Source: Gemmatimonadales bacterium
GTDB lineage: Bacteria > Gemmatimonadota > Gemmatimonadetes > Gemmatimonadales > GWC2-71-9
Direction of reading: 5' to 3'
DNA length: 5,457 bases
NCBI GenBank assembly: GCA_013813675.1
Contig: JACCRH010000466.1
Location: 1-5,457, forward strand
Positions 5,036 to 5,457 of the stretch are shown here, piece after piece (the stretch's first letter is position 1; each line of letters starts with the position of its first letter). The notes below the pieces were generated by a model. That model saw only the letters and a program-made list of their open reading frames with translations, was not told the origin of the DNA and ran no database searches. The position numbers and the translations under genes are program-made.

Positions 5036-5457
5036 CCCGGCTTCTCGTCCTCGCGCTCCTGCTGGCCTCGCCACTGTCCGCCCAAGGCCCGGCCGCCATC
5101 GACTATGCCAGCCTGCGCCAGGAGACAGCCCAGAGACTCTCGGAATACATCCGGATCAACACCAGCAACCCGCCCGGCAACGAGCTGGCCACCGCCCGGT
5201 GGCTCGCGGCCGTCCTCGCGAAGGAGGGTATTCAGGGAACCATCCTGGACACGGCGGAGCTGGGCGCCGGCCGGGCCAACTTCTACGCCAAGCTCGCGGG
5301 CACCGGCGGCGGCAAGGGCATCGCGCTGGGGCACCACATGGACGTGGTCACCGCGACACCGAAGGACTGGTCGATCGATCCCTTCGCCGGAACCATCAAG
5401 GACGGCCACGTCTGGGGGCGGGGTGCGCTCGACATGAAGGGGCACGGCATCATCCAG
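5032..5457 (+). CDS. Exported M20-family metallopeptidase, N-terminal part
   Basis: The first 142 codons of a gene that runs off the window. Residues 1-18 are a signal peptide: an arginine after the start, a leucine-rich core, and a probable signal peptidase I site at LSA-Q (cleavage near residue 17). The protein is thus probably periplasmic or secreted. Then come TSNPPGN (residues 44-50), typical of M20 enzymes, the metal-site motif H102-M-D104-VV, and GRGALDMKG with D134 as the expected bridging zinc ligand. M20 members include carboxypeptidases, dipeptidases and aminoacylases such as succinyl-diaminopimelate desuccinylase; a leader peptide argues against a biosynthetic desuccinylase and for a scavenging peptidase or acyl-amino-acid hydrolase. 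The later Glu-Glu motif and dimerisation domain lie beyond the edge. The start overlaps the hydrolase stop by 4 nt, with GGGAG at 5022-5026 as ribosome binding site, so the two are co-translated. Confidence 0.88.
   Translation, partial: MTRLLVLALLLASPLSAQGPAAIDYASLRQETAQRLSEYIRINTSNPPGNELATARWLAAVLAKEGIQGTILDTAELGAGRANFYAKLAGTGGGKGIALGHHMDVVTATPKDWSIDPFAGTIKDGHVWGRGALDMKGHGIIQ

Noticed and set aside
1..5457. tRNA, rRNA, CRISPR array, transposase or phage genes
   Set aside because: Looked for on both strands by eye: no cloverleaf or rRNA-like block, no spaced direct repeats of CRISPR size, and no recognisable mobile-element protein.

Overview
The window reads as part of a chromosome from a high-GC, probably soil-dwelling bacterium. 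Every convincing gene lies on the + strand, third codon positions are strongly G/C, and most genes either overlap by 4 nt (ATGA or GTGA junctions) or are tightly packed. Two palindromic dispersed repeats are present. One is of the type whose translation contains CHPERSEG; the other is built on CACGGAGGCCACG. From memory, such repeats are common in Gemmatimonadota and in some Acidobacteriota and Chloroflexota assemblies, so Gemmatimonadota is my best guess. That is an inference, not a demonstrated placement.

Layout. (1) 1-317 is the C-terminal end of an FAD-dependent phytoene-desaturase/PYROXD2-like oxidoreductase. (2) 318-528 is non-coding and carries the first palindromic repeat at 355-420. 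(3) 529-864 is a small single-domain cupin. (4) 861-1043 is a 60-codon open frame joined to both neighbours by 4-nt overlaps. Its codon bias shifts between frames, and I suspect it is the decayed, internally deleted remnant of a Rieske oxygenase gene. (5) 1040-2206 is a monomeric sarcosine oxidase/DadA-type flavoenzyme with the probable covalent-flavin cysteine. (6) 2264-2548 and 2545-4095 are a DUF485 membrane protein and an ActP-type sodium:solute symporter, translationally coupled. (7) 4112-4202 is the second palindromic repeat. (8) 4220-5035 is an arginase/agmatinase-family hydrolase. (9) 5032-5457 is the start of an exported M20 metallopeptidase, cut by the window edge.

Together these look like a catabolic neighbourhood for small amino compounds. 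A secreted M20 hydrolase could release amino acids or acyl-amino acids, a symporter could import small carboxylates, an amine oxidase could demethylate or oxidise N-substituted amino acids, and a ureohydrolase could cleave a guanidino compound. The physical linkage is seen; the shared pathway is inferred. No RNA gene, CRISPR array, insertion-sequence transposase or phage gene is visible. I see no clearly new system; the best leads are the presumed Rieske remnant and the unusual active-site residues of the sarcosine-oxidase-like protein.
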